64,000 nt of DNA from Kitasatospora cinereorecta. GTDB lineage: Bacteria; Actinomycetota; Actinomycetes; Streptomycetales; Streptomycetaceae. The number at the start of each line of letters is the position of its first letter. Position 1 is the stretch's first letter. The notes below the pieces were generated by a model. That model did not search any database, was not told where the DNA came from, and saw only the letters and a program-made list of their open reading frames with translations. Of this stretch, positions 43,707 through 52,008 are shown piece by piece. The translations under genes were made by a program, and so were the position numbers. Location of the stretch: contig NZ_JAMZDX010000006.1 in the NCBI RefSeq assembly GCF_024172095.1, positions 434,001 to 498,000 on the forward strand, in the 5' to 3' direction.

Positions 43707-45344
43707 TCAGGTGACGTCGCGGGTCATGTCGACGAAGCGGGAGTAGTGGCCCTGGAAGGCCACCGTGATGGTGGCGGTGGGGCCGTTACGGTGCTTGGCC
43801 ACGATCAGGTCGGCCTCGCCGGCGCGCGGGGACTCCTTCTCGTACGCGTCCTCGCGGTGCAGCAGGATGACCATGTCGGCGTCCTGCTCGATCGAGCCGG
43901 ATTCGCGGAGGTCGGAGACCATCGGCTTCTTGTCCGTACGCTGCTCGGGTCCACGGTTCAGCTGGGAGAGCGCGATGACCGGCAGCTCCAGCTCCTTGGC
44001 CAGCAGCTTGAGGTTACGGGACATGTCCGAGACCTCCTGCTGGCGGCTCTCGGCGCGGCGCGAGCCACCGGACTGCATCAGCTGGAGGTAGTCGATGACG
44101 ACCAGTCTCAGGTCGTTGCGCTGCTTGAGGCGTCGGCACTTGGCCCGGATCTCCATCATCGACAGGTTCGGCGAATCGTCGATGTAGAGCGGGGCGTTGG
44201 TGACGTCGGGCATCCGCCGGGCGACCCGGGTCCAGTCGTCGTCGGTCATGTTGCCGGAGCGCATGTGGTGCAGCGCGACCCGGGCCTCGGCCGACAGCAG
44301 GCGCATGGCGATCTCGTTGCGCCCCATTTCGAGCGAGAAGACCACGCTCGGCAGCTGGTTGTGGATCGAGGCGGCGCGGGCGAAGTCCAGCGCCAGGGTG
44401 GACTTACCCATGGCGGGTCGGGCCGCGATGACGATCATCTGGCCGGGGTGCAGGCCGTTGGTGAGGGCGTCGAAGTCGGCGAAACCGGTGGGGACGCCGG
44501 ACATCTGGCCGGCCCGGGAGCCGATGGCCTCGATCTCGTCGAGGGCGCCCTCCATGATCTCGGAGAGCGGGGCGTAGTCCTCGTTGGTGCGCTGCTCGGT
44601 GACGGCGTAGATCTCGGCCTGGGCGGCGTTGACGATCTCGTCCACGTCGCCCTCGCCGGCGTAGCCCATGCCCGCGATCCGGGTGCCGGCCTCGACCAGG
44701 CGGCGCAGCACGGCGCGCTCGTGGACGATCTCGGCGTAGTACTCGGCGTTGGCCGCGGTGGGCACCGAGTTGACCAGGGTGTGCAGGTAGGAGGCGCCGC
44801 CGACGCGGGCGAGCTCGCCGCGCTTGGTGAGCTCGCCGGCGACGGTGATCGGGTCGGCCGGCTCGCCGCGGGCGTAGAGGTCGAGGATGGCGCCGTGGAT
44901 CAGCTCGTGGGCGGGCCGGTAGTAGTCGGCGGGCTTGAGCACCTCGACCACGTCGGCGATGGCGTCCTTGGAGAGCAGCATGCCGCCGAGGACGGACTGC
45001 TCGGCCGCCAGGTCCTGCGGCGGGACGCGCTCGAAGCCGTCGCCGGCGCCGCCGCGGTCGTCCCGGTCGCCGTCGCGCCGGTCGCCGCCGCCCTTCCCCT
45101 GGAAGCCCTTGCCCTGGTAGCCCTTGCCGTCGCGGCCGCCCTGGCCGTCGCGCTGGGAGAAGCCCCCGCCCTGACCGCCCTGGCCGTCGCGCTGCGGGAA
45201 GCTCCCCTCCCGGCGGCGGCTGACCGGCAGGCGGTCGCCGGGGACGTCGGGGAAGGCGTCCGGGGAGAAGGCGTCGTCGGACGGCTGCCAGTCGTCCTCC
45301 GGCGGCGGCGGGACGTCGTGGTCGTCGTACTGGGGGCCGGTCAC
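43707..45344 (-). CDS. dnaB: Replicative DNA helicase DnaB
   Basis: 545 residues. The N-terminal DnaB domain (about 105-205, VPPQDLAAEQSVLGGMLL) is followed by the RecA-like helicase domain with Walker A ARPAMGKST (K314), Walker B LVVIDYLQLM and the arginine-finger segment. No intein interrupts it. An unusual Gly/Gln/Lys/Asp-rich extension (about residues 45-100, with FSQRDGQGG- and QGKG-type repeats) precedes the N-domain. The GTG at 45344 was chosen for the GGGGAT site and the SDRLPVSRRR-type beginning; the frame opens further upstream. A DnaA-box cluster lies in its upstream region. Confidence 0.96.
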   Translation of the reverse strand: MTGPQYDDHDVPPPPEDDWQPSDDAFSPDAFPDVPGDRLPVSRRREGSFPQRDGQGGQGGGFSQRDGQGGRDGKGYQGKGFQGKGGGDRRDGDRDDRGGAGDGFERVPPQDLAAEQSVLGGMLLSKDAIADVVEVLKPADYYRPAHELIHGAILDLYARGEPADPITVAGELTKRGELARVGGASYLHTLVNSVPTAANAEYYAEIVHERAVLRRLVEAGTRIAGMGYAGEGDVDEIVNAAQAEIYAVTEQRTNEDYAPLSEIMEGALDEIEAIGSRAGQMSGVPTGFADFDALTNGLHPGQMIVIAARPAMGKSTLALDFARAASIHNQLPSVVFSLEMGRNEIAMRLLSAEARVALHHMRSGNMTDDDWTRVARRMPDVTNAPLYIDDSPNLSMMEIRAKCRRLKQRNDLRLVVIDYLQLMQSGGSRRAESRQQEVSDMSRNLKLLAKELELPVIALSQLNRGPEQRTDKKPMVSDLRESGSIEQDADMVILLHREDAYEKESPRAGEADLIVAKHRNGPTATITVAFQGHYSRFVDMTRDVT

Positions 45345-45521
45345 GCGAAATCCCCGATCAGCGAATGCGGTGCGAGTTGGTGCGGGCCTGTCCGATGGCG
45401 CATCCTCATTTCTTACGCCATCGGGAGGACAAAGTCCGGCCCCCGGCGGGCGGTGTCGCGCGGCCACACAGGTCTGGTCCTCGCCCACGCTACGGGGGGT
45501 GGGGGCGTTCCTCCAAGGTGG

Positions 45522-45610
45522 TTATCCACAGGCTGTGTGGATAACCGAGCCGCCGCTGTGGAGAACCGGCCCAAAGCTGTGAACAACCCTGTGGACACCT
45601 CTGTGGATAA
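45522..45610. promoter_or_regulatory. Cluster of six DnaA-box-like sites upstream of dnaB
   Basis: TTATCCACA at 45522-45530 (plus). On the other strand: TGTGGATAA at 45536-45544, TGTGGAGAA at 45557-45565, TGTGAACAA at 45578-45586, TGTGGACAC at 45590-45598 and TGTGGATAA at 45602-45610. The first two form an inverted pair. Three match TTATCCACA exactly and the others differ by one or two bases. A seventh (TGTGGATGA) is at 45775-45783. Confidence 0.8.
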
Positions 45611-45760
45611 CCACACGATCGCGTTGGTGTCAACTCGCTGACCTGGCACTACTCCGCCCACCGCCTGTGCATGAGAATTTCTTCACACAGGCCGCGAGGC
45701 GCTCGCCACACCGTTCGAGCGACCGTTCGATCGGGGTGGCGAGTAATAGGCCACAGGCAC

Positions 45761-45790
45761 TTGTGCCACTTACCTGTGGATGACTACCCT
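45761..45790 (+). promoter_or_regulatory. MATE gene promoter, leaderless type, overlapping a DnaA-box-like site
   Basis: -35 TTGTGC (45761-45766), 18-bp spacer, -10 TACCCT (45785-45790), then 7 nt to the ATG at 45798. The seventh DnaA-box-like sequence (45775-45783) lies between the two hexamers. Confidence 0.55.
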
Positions 45791-45797
45791 AACCTTC

Positions 45798-47147
45798 ATG
45801 ACCACCGCCACCGACCGCCGCACCCAGGGCCGCGCGGACCGACGTCGCCACGACCGGGAGATCCTCGCCCTGGCCGTGCCAGCCTTCGGCGCGCTGGTCG
45901 CCGAGCCGCTCTTCCTGATGGCCGACTCCGCCATCGTCGGCCACCTGGGCACCGCCCAGCTGGCCGGTCTGGGCGTGGCCTCGGCCGCGCTCACCACCGC
46001 GACCGGCGTGTTCGTGTTCCTCGCGTACGCCACCACCGCCGCGGTCGCCCGCCGGATCGGCGCCGGCGACCGCCGGGCCGCGATCCAGCAGGGCATGGAC
46101 GGCATCTGGCTCGCGCTGATCCTCTCGGTCGCCGTGGTGGCACTCACCCTGGCCCTGGCACCGCAGGCGGCCGCCGCGCTCGGCGCCTCCCCCACCGCCG
46201 CCCCGTACGCGGTCACCTATCTGCGGATCAGCGCGCTCGGCGTGCCGGCCATGCTGATGGTGCTGGCCGCCACCGGTGTGCTGCGCGGACTGCAGGACAC
46301 CCGCACCCCGCTGCTGGTGGCGATCGGCGGCTTCGGCGCCAACCTGCTGCTCAACGTCGGCCTGGTGTACGGCGCCGGGCTGGGCGTGGCCGGCTCCGCC
46401 TGGGGCACCGTACTGGCCCAGAACGGCATGGCCGCGGTCTACCTGCTGGTCGTCGTCCGCGGCGCCCGCCGGGAGGGGGCGGGCCTGCGGCCGGACGCCG
46501 CGGGCATCCGGGCCTGTGCCCGCACCGGCGGCCCACTGGTGGTGCGGACGATCAGCCTGCGGGCTTCCCTGCTGGTGGCCACCGCGGTGGCGGCGAACCT
46601 GGGCGACGCCGAGGTGGCCGCGCACCAGATCACCATGACGGTGTGGTCCTTCGTGGCCTTCGCGCTGGACGCGACAGCCATCGCCGGGCAGGCGATCATC
46701 GGCCGCTTCCTGGGCGCCGGCGACGCGCCCGGGGCCCGCGCGGCGACCCGGCGGATGGTCCAGTGGGGCATCGGCTCCGGCGTGCTCTTCGGACTGCTGA
46801 TGGTGGCGGCCCGCCCGCTGTACGTCCCGCTGTTCAGCTCCGACCCGCAGGTCCGGCACCAGCTGGCGGCGGTGCTGCTGCTGGCCGCGCTCACCCAGCC
46901 GGTGGGCGGGCTGGTCTTCGTCCTGGACGGGGTGCTGATGGGCGCCGGCGACGGCGGCTACCTGGCCTGGGCCATGCTGGCCACCTTCGCGGTCTTCACC
47001 CCGGCGGCGCTGGCCGCTGTGGCACTCGGCGGCGGACTGGTCGGGCTCTGGTGGGCGATGAACCTGTTCATGCTGGTCCGCGCCGCCTTCCTGGGCCACC
47101 GGGCCCGCACCGGCCGCTGGCTGGTCACCGGCGCCGTCCGCGCCTGA
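45798..47147 (+). CDS. MATE-family efflux transporter (DinF-like)
   Basis: 449 residues with 12 helices and the MATE hallmarks EPLFLMADSAIVGHLGTAQLAGLGVA and GVLRGLQDTRTPLLVAIGGFGANLLLNVGLVYG. It probably exports cationic compounds using an ion gradient. The ATG at 45798 was chosen over an in-frame ATG at 45780 because of the promoter described separately. Confidence 0.93.
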   Translation: MTTATDRRTQGRADRRRHDREILALAVPAFGALVAEPLFLMADSAIVGHLGTAQLAGLGVASAALTTATGVFVFLAYATTAAVARRIGAGDRRAAIQQGMDGIWLALILSVAVVALTLALAPQAAAALGASPTAAPYAVTYLRISALGVPAMLMVLAATGVLRGLQDTRTPLLVAIGGFGANLLLNVGLVYGAGLGVAGSAWGTVLAQNGMAAVYLLVVVRGARREGAGLRPDAAGIRACARTGGPLVVRTISLRASLLVATAVAANLGDAEVAAHQITMTVWSFVAFALDATAIAGQAIIGRFLGAGDAPGARAATRRMVQWGIGSGVLFGLLMVAARPLYVPLFSSDPQVRHQLAAVLLLAALTQPVGGLVFVLDGVLMGAGDGGYLAWAMLATFAVFTPAALAAVALGGGLVGLWWAMNLFMLVRAAFLGHRARTGRWLVTGAVRA

Positions 47148-47190
47148 CACCCGGCCCCCCTGCCGTCCGACGAGCACCCCGAAACGCACC

Positions 47191-47222
47191 GAGGGCCGGA
47201 CTCCCGAAGGAGTCCGGCCCTC
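47191..47222. terminator. Bidirectional terminator between MATE and rplI
   Basis: Perfect 14-bp stem (47191-47204 with 47209-47222) with a CGAA tetraloop between convergent genes. Confidence 0.9.
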
Positions 47223-47245
47223 AGCAGCAAGAGCTACGGCTGAGC

Positions 47246-47692
47246 TCAGGCGGCGACGACGTTGACGTCGAGGTCGGCCTGGACATCGGCGTGCAGCTTG
47301 ACCGAGACCTTGTGGGTGCCCACGGTCTTGATCGGCGAGGCGATCGCGACGGCGCGCTTGTCCACGACCGGGCCGTCGGCGGCCTTGATGGCCTCGACGA
47401 CGTCGGCCTGGGTCACCGAGCCGAACAGGCGGCCGGCGTCGCCGGAGCGAACGGCCAGCTTGACCTGCAGGCCCTCGAGCTTGGCCTTGACCTCGTTGGC
47501 GGCCTCGAGGGTCTGGATGGCGTGGATCTTCCGGGCGCGACGGATGGCGTCGACGTCCTTCTGACCGCCCTTGGTCCAGCGGATGGCGAAGCCACGCGGG
47601 ACCAGGAAGTTGCGGGCGTAGCCGTCCTTGACCTCGACGACCTCGCCGGCGCTGCCGAGGCCGGGGACCTCGTGAGTGAGGATGATCTTCAT
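47246..47692 (-). CDS. rplI: 50S ribosomal protein bL9
   Basis: 148 residues; N-domain [34 protein letters not shown], long helix, and C-domain ending with [17 protein letters not shown]. It is last in the rpsF-ssb-rpsR-rplI operon, 17 bp after rpsR. Confidence 0.98.
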   Translation of the reverse strand: MKIILTHEVPGLGSAGEVVEVKDGYARNFLVPRGFAIRWTKGGQKDVDAIRRARKIHAIQTLEAANEVKAKLEGLQVKLAVRSGDAGRLFGSVTQADVVEAIKAADGPVVDKRAVAIASPIKTVGTHKVSVKLHADVQADLDVNVVAA

Positions 47693-47709
47693 TCTTCGGT
47701 CACCCTCTC

Positions 47710-47946
47710 TTAGCGCGTGGTGGAGGTGTAGGGCAGCAGGGCCATCTCACGGCTGTTCTTCACGGCCGTGGCGACGTCACGCTGGTGCTGGGTGCAGTTG
47801 CCGGTGACCCGGCGGGCACGGATCTTGCCGCGGTCGGAGATGAACTTCCGCAGCAGGTTCGTGTCCTTGTAGTCAACGTAGTTGACCTTGTCCTTGCAGA
47901 AGACGCAAACCTTCTTCTTCGGCTTGCGAGCAGGCGGCTTCGCCAT
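47710..47946 (-). CDS. rpsR: 30S ribosomal protein bS18, zinc-type
   Basis: 78 residues. It retains C14, C17, C51 and H54 (VCVFCK and CTQH), the zinc-binding C+ form; streptomycetes usually also carry a C- paralogue elsewhere. It is embedded in the ribosomal/ssb operon, 62 bp after ssb. A CCGGGC/GCCCGG hairpin in the gap may attenuate. Confidence 0.98.
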   Translation of the reverse strand: MAKPPARKPKKKVCVFCKDKVNYVDYKDTNLLRKFISDRGKIRARRVTGNCTQHQRDVATAVKNSREMALLPYTSTTR

Positions 47947-48008
47947 CGAGTGCTCCAGTGAGTACGAAATCTGTCAGCGATACCGGGCGAGAGCCCGGCC
48001 CGCACCGC

Positions 48009-48593
48009 TTAGAACGGAGGCTCTTCCGAGTAGCCGCCACCGGACGGGGCACCCCAGCTGCCGCCACCCTGGTTGCCACCAGAGGGAGCGCTGGACGCCC
48101 ACGGGTCGTCGGACGGGCCGGACTGGCCACCGGAGCCACCGCCCCAGTTGCCGCCCTGCTGGCCGCCGCCGTACCCGCCGCCCTGCTGGCCGCCGCCGAA
48201 GCCGCCACCGCCGCCGGGACCGCCGGAGCGGTTGGCGCGGGTGACCTTGGCGGTCGCCGAGCGCAGGCTCGGGCCGACCTCGTCGACCTCGACCTCGAAG
48301 ACCGTCCGCTTCTCGCCTTCCTTGGTCTCGTAAGACCGCTGGCGCAGTCGGCCCTGCACGATGACGCGCATGCCGCGCTGCAGCGACTCGGCCACGTTCT
48401 CCGCCGGCTGACGCCAGACGTTGCACGTGAGGAAGAGGCTCTCGCCGTCCTTCCACTCGTTCGTCTGGCGGTCGAAGGTGCGCGGGGTGGACGCGATACG
48501 GAACTTCGCGACCGCCGCACCCGACGGGGTGAAGCGCAGCTCGGGGTCGTCGACGAGGTTGCCGACGAGGGTGATGACGGTCTCGCCTGCCAT
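48009..48593 (-). CDS. ssb: Single-stranded DNA-binding protein
   Basis: 194 residues. The OB-fold (about 1-110, [35 protein letters not shown]) is followed by a long Gly/Gln-rich linker (GGGQQGG repeats) and the acidic tail SEEPPF that recruits replication proteins. The neighbourhood identifies it as the main replicative SSB. It is separated from rpsF by 106 bp that include a parS site. Confidence 0.97.
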   Translation of the reverse strand: MAGETVITLVGNLVDDPELRFTPSGAAVAKFRIASTPRTFDRQTNEWKDGESLFLTCNVWRQPAENVAESLQRGMRVIVQGRLRQRSYETKEGEKRTVFEVEVDEVGPSLRSATAKVTRANRSGGPGGGGGFGGGQQGGGYGGGQQGGNWGGGSGGQSGPSDDPWASSAPSGGNQGGGSWGAPSGGGYSEEPPF

Positions 48594-48638
48594 GTGGTGA
48601 TGACCTCTCGGAAAAGGAGTTCTGCGGTGCTCGTCAGC

Positions 48639-48658
48639 GATGTTTCACGTGAAACATC
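48639..48658. promoter_or_regulatory. parS: parS centromere site 1
   Basis: The consensus 14-mer GTTTCACGTGAAAC (48642-48655) is perfect, extended to the palindrome GATGTTTCACGTGAAACATC. ParB binds such sites for oriC segregation. It lies inside the ribosomal operon, between rpsF and ssb. Confidence 0.93.
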
Positions 48659-48699
48659 GGACGCGAGCCACCTGGCGCCCTAGGGCGTCAGGAGGTGGC

Positions 48700-48990
48700 T
48701 CAGTGGGTGTCCGGGCGCAGGACCTTGGTCCGCAGAACCTGCTCGCTCAGGCTGAGCTGGCGGTCAAGCTCGTTGACGACCTCCGGCGTGGCCTTCAGGT
48801 CGATGACCGAGTAGATGCCCTCGGACTGCTTCTTGATCTCGTACGCCAGACGGCGACGGCCCCAGGTGTCGATCTTCTCAACCTTGCCGCCACCGTTGCG
48901 GACGACGTTGAGGAAGTTCTCGATCAGGGGGGAGACAGCGCGCTCCTCGACCGAGGGGTCGAGGATGACCATCACCTCGTAGTGACGCAT
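48700..48990 (-). CDS. rpsF: 30S ribosomal protein bS6
   Basis: 96 residues, [19 protein letters not shown] ... [22 protein letters not shown]. First gene of the operon. AAAGGAGGTGG precedes the ATG at 48990. Confidence 0.98.
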   Translation of the reverse strand: MRHYEVMVILDPSVEERAVSPLIENFLNVVRNGGGKVEKIDTWGRRRLAYEIKKQSEGIYSVIDLKATPEVVNELDRQLSLSEQVLRTKVLRPDTH

Positions 48991-49020
48991 GGGGAACCCA
49001 CCTCCTTTGGACTCAGCGGC

Positions 49021-49035
49021 CACGGCATTTCCGTG
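49021..49035 (-). ncRNA. Candidate S6:S18 leader hairpin in the rpsF mRNA
   Basis: On the minus strand the leader contains CACGG-AAATG-CCGTG, a 5-bp stem with a 5-nt loop and nearby CCG motifs, about 30 nt before rpsF. S6:S18 complexes repress rpsF operons by binding a CCG-bearing hairpin. The match is loose. Confidence 0.3.
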
Positions 49036-49107
49036 ACAGGAGGGTTGTGCAGCGTCGGCACCGGCGATGGGCATGGAGAACCACGCCTACACCAGTGCAG
49101 AGAGTTC

Positions 49108-49137
49108 AGCCTACCGGTTCGCACCACCCGTTCACAA
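49108..49137 (-). promoter_or_regulatory. rpsF operon promoter
   Basis: -35 TTGTGA and -10 TAGGCT on the minus strand with an 18-bp spacer. The start would be about 110 nt before rpsF, leaving a leader long enough for regulation. Confidence 0.55.
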
Positions 49138-49240
49138 AAGACTTCGGGGTTGTGATCAGGGCCATATCGGTCGCAATCTGGACGGAACGGCAGAATGCCG
49201 CCCTCCAGCCGGAGCGTCCTCCACCAGGAGGTGGGTCCTC

Positions 49241-49546
49241 ATGGCGCAGACCGTCCACCGAATGCCCGCGATCACGCTGAACACCGACGGCCACCCGCAC
49301 CCGCGGGAGAACACCCTGGTCGTCCTGACCGGGGTGCTCGGCCTGATCTCCCTCGTCACCGCGTTCTTCTACAACCTGCACATCCTGTCCTCGTGGACCG
49401 GCCTGATCGGCATCGGCACCGGTGCGGCCGGCATGTGGCTGTCGGTGACCACGGCCGAGCGGTTCGCCGTGGTGATCTCGTTCGGCGCCTCGGCGCTCGG
49501 GTTCTACCTCGCCATGTCGCACGGCGGCCTGTTCGGCGGCGTGTAA
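49241..49546 (+). CDS. Small conserved membrane protein
   Basis: 101 residues with three hydrophobic segments (LVVLTGVLGLISLVTAFFY, WTGLIGIGTGAAGMWLSV, AVVISFGASALGFYLAM). No known catalytic motif. A clear AGGAGG ribosome site and ATG at 49241. It is divergent from rpsF and lies upstream of the femX gene; function unknown. Confidence 0.85.
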   Translation: MAQTVHRMPAITLNTDGHPHPRENTLVVLTGVLGLISLVTAFFYNLHILSSWTGLIGIGTGAAGMWLSVTTAERFAVVISFGASALGFYLAMSHGGLFGGV

Positions 49547-49736
49547 CCGTCCCTCCGCGCCGGGAGCGGGTGCATCCCGCACTCCCGGCGCGTAACCTCC
49601 GACGCCCTCCCCGCGTAGTACCTGTGCACAGGTTGGCGGGGAGGGCGTCGCGCGTCCGGCCGGCCACCCCGAAACGGACCATTCGGACGATAGGGTCATT
49701 CCCTGGACCGGCCGACCGAGGAGGAGCACAGCACAG

Positions 49737-50855
49737 ATGGACCTGCGCCTGAGGACGATCACCCGCGAGGAACACCTGAAGTTCATCCAGAGCCGCCCCT
49801 CGGCCAGCCACATGCAGGTGCCCTCCTGGGCCGATGTGAAGGCCGAGTGGCGCTCCGAGAGCCTCGGCTGGTTCGACGGCTCCGGCGAGATGGTCGGCGC
49901 CGGCCTGGTGCTCTACCGCCAGCTGCCCAAGCTCAAGCGCTACCTGGCGTACCTGCCCGAGGGCCCGGTGATCGACTGGTTCGACCGGGACCTCGAACAG
50001 TGGCTGCAGCCGATGCTGGCGCACCTGAAGTCCCAGGGCGCCTTCTCGGTGAAGATGGGCCCGCCGGTGGTGGTGCGCCGCTGGGAGGCCTCCACCATCA
50101 AGGAGGCGATCGCGAGCGCCGACGCCAAGCGGCTGCGCGACGTCGAGCCGGACTGGTACGAGCCGCGCGCCTTCGAGGTGGCCGACCGACTGCGCAAGGC
50201 CGGCTGGCTGCAGGGCGAGGACGGCGGCGCCGGCTTCGGCGACGTCCAGCCCCGGTACGTCTTCCAGGTACCGCTGGGCGGCCGCTCGCTGGACGACGTC
50301 CAGGGCGGCTTCAACCAGCTGTGGCGCCGCAACATCAAGAAGGCCGAGAAGAGCGGCGTCGAGGTGGTCCAGGGCGGCTACGAGGACCTCGCGGTCTTCC
50401 ACAAGCTGTACGTGGTCACCGCCGAGCGCGACCACTTCACCCCGCGTCCGCTGCTGTACTTCCAGCGGATGTGGCAGGCGCTGACCGCCGAGGACCCGAA
50501 CCGGATGCGCCTGTACATCGCGTACCACGAGGGCGAGCCGCTGGCCGCGACCACCATGCTCACGGTCGGCGAGCATGTCTGGTACTCCTACGGCGCCTCC
50601 GCCAACCACAAGCGCGAGGTCAAGCCGTCCAACGCGATCCAGTGGCGGATGATTCGCGACTCCTACGCGCTCGGCGCGAGCGTGTACGACCTGCGCGGCA
50701 TCAGCGACACGCTCGACGAGGACGACCACCTTTTCGGCCTGATCCAGTTCAAGGTGGGCACCGGCGGCCAGGCCGCCGAGTACCTGGGCGAGTGGGACTT
50801 CCCGCTCAACAAGCTGCTGCACAAGGCGCTCGACCTCTACATGTCGCGGCGCTGA
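49737..50855 (+). CDS. femX: FemAB-family peptidoglycan branch aminoacyltransferase (FemX-like)
   Basis: 372 residues of the FemAB family, using aminoacyl-tRNA to attach the cross-bridge residue (glycine in streptomycetes) to lipid II. Seen: FIQSRPSASHMQVPSWADVK, FNQLWRRNIKKAEKSGVEV, YDLRGISDTLDEDDHLFGLIQFKVGTGG, the classic family motifs. GAGGAGGAG is 11 bases before the ATG. A -10-like TAGGGT is at 49691-49696. The next gene is an alanine racemase homologue, so the pair acts in wall synthesis. Confidence 0.92.
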   Translation: MDLRLRTITREEHLKFIQSRPSASHMQVPSWADVKAEWRSESLGWFDGSGEMVGAGLVLYRQLPKLKRYLAYLPEGPVIDWFDRDLEQWLQPMLAHLKSQGAFSVKMGPPVVVRRWEASTIKEAIASADAKRLRDVEPDWYEPRAFEVADRLRKAGWLQGEDGGAGFGDVQPRYVFQVPLGGRSLDDVQGGFNQLWRRNIKKAEKSGVEVVQGGYEDLAVFHKLYVVTAERDHFTPRPLLYFQRMWQALTAEDPNRMRLYIAYHEGEPLAATTMLTVGEHVWYSYGASANHKREVKPSNAIQWRMIRDSYALGASVYDLRGISDTLDEDDHLFGLIQFKVGTGGQAAEYLGEWDFPLNKLLHKALDLYMSRR

Positions 50856-50892
50856 CCGAACCTCACGTGAGAGCTCCCGGGGAGAGTTTCCG

Positions 50893-51948
50893 ATGACCCT
50901 GTCGATGTACGTGGACACCGAGCGGTGGCAGGCCCACCAGCGTGCCCTGCTCGCCGAGTTCCCCGGCCTGGTGCCGGTCGCCAAGGGCAACGGATACGGA
51001 TTCGGGAACGTCCGCCTCGCCGAGGAGGCGGCCCGGCTCGGCAGCCCGATGCTGGCCGTCGGCACCGCGGCGGAGGCCGCCGCGGTGGCCGGGGCCTTCC
51101 CCGGCGACCTGCTGGTGCTGACGCCGTACCGGGCGGGCGAGCCGGACGCCGGGCTGCCGGCCGGCCGGGTGGTGCGGACGGTCGCCCACGCCGAGGTGCT
51201 GGCCGCACTACCGGCCGGCTCCCGGGTGGTGGTGGAGTGCATGACCTCGATGCGCCGGCACGGTGTCGCGCCCGCCGACCTGCCCCGGCTGTCCACCGGA
51301 CACCTGGAGTTGGAGGGCTTCGCCCTGCACCTGCCGCTGGACCGGCCGGACGGGTCCGACCCGGTGGCGGAGTGCGCCCAGTGGGTCCGGGCGATCGCCG
51401 CGGCCGGGCTGCCGACCCGCACCGTCTACCTGAGCCACCTCGGCGCGAAGGACGTCGCCCGGCTGGGCCTGCTCTTCCCGGACACCGTGTTCCGCTCCCG
51501 GATCGGCACCCGGCTGTGGCTCGGCGACCACGAGGCCCTGCAGTCCCGGGCCACCGTCCTGGACGTCACCCCGGTGGCCCGCGGCGACCGCTACGGCTAC
51601 CGCCAGCACAAGGCGCCGTCCGACGGCCACCTGCTGGTGGTCACCGGCGGCACCGCGCACGGGGTCGGCCTGGAGGCGCCCAAGTACGTGCACGGGGTGG
51701 TGCCGCGCGCCAAGGGCCTGGCCCGGGCCGGCCTCGCCACGGTGAACCGCACGCTCTCCCCCTACCTGTGGGAGGGGCGCCAGCTCTGGTTCGCCGAGCC
51801 GCCGCACATGCAGGTGTCGATCCTCTTCCTGCCGGGCGAGGCGAAGCCGCCGGCGGTGGGGGACGAACTCGTCCTCCAGGTCCGGCACACCACCACGCAC
51901 TTCGACCGGGTGGCCGACCGGCGCAGCGCCGACCGCCAGGCGGCCTGA
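50893..51948 (+). CDS. Alanine racemase-like fold-type III PLP protein
   Basis: 351 residues. N-terminal alanine racemase-type barrel with the PLP lysine in VPVAKGNGYGFGNVRLAEEA (canonical: VKANAYGHG), and the C-terminal beta domain ends VGDELVLQVRHTTTHFDR. The length is near Alr, but the lysine motif differs and the catalytic Tyr region is not recognisable. Because it follows femX by 37 bp on the same strand, a wall precursor role is likely, but racemisation of alanine is not certain. Confidence 0.75.
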   Translation: MTLSMYVDTERWQAHQRALLAEFPGLVPVAKGNGYGFGNVRLAEEAARLGSPMLAVGTAAEAAAVAGAFPGDLLVLTPYRAGEPDAGLPAGRVVRTVAHAEVLAALPAGSRVVVECMTSMRRHGVAPADLPRLSTGHLELEGFALHLPLDRPDGSDPVAECAQWVRAIAAAGLPTRTVYLSHLGAKDVARLGLLFPDTVFRSRIGTRLWLGDHEALQSRATVLDVTPVARGDRYGYRQHKAPSDGHLLVVTGGTAHGVGLEAPKYVHGVVPRAKGLARAGLATVNRTLSPYLWEGRQLWFAEPPHMQVSILFLPGEAKPPAVGDELVLQVRHTTTHFDRVADRRSADRQAA

Positions 51949-51962
51949 GCCACCGCAGCACG

Positions 51963-51993
51963 GAGCCCGGCCGCGCCACGCGCGGCCGGGCTC
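51963..51993. terminator. Bidirectional terminator between the racemase-like gene and GT87 gene
   Basis: Perfect 13-bp stem (51963-51975 with 51981-51993), 5-nt loop, between convergent genes. Confidence 0.88.
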
Positions 51994-52008
51994 GGCGCTT
52001 CCCGGAAG

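Larger units (their letters stand above)
45345..45797. promoter_or_regulatory. 453-bp divergent spacer between dnaB and the MATE gene, with a DnaA-box cluster
   Basis: No gene. It holds six DnaA-box-like 9-mers in 89 bp, a seventh near the right end, and the leaderless MATE promoter. The dnaB promoter should be in its left half. The G/C content is lower than in the flanks. Confidence 0.7.

Noticed and set aside
45500-45620. Chromosomal origin oriC
   Set aside because: DnaA boxes are few, and dnaA/dnaN are not adjacent; the region is beside dnaB, so it is more likely a regulatory or titration cluster.
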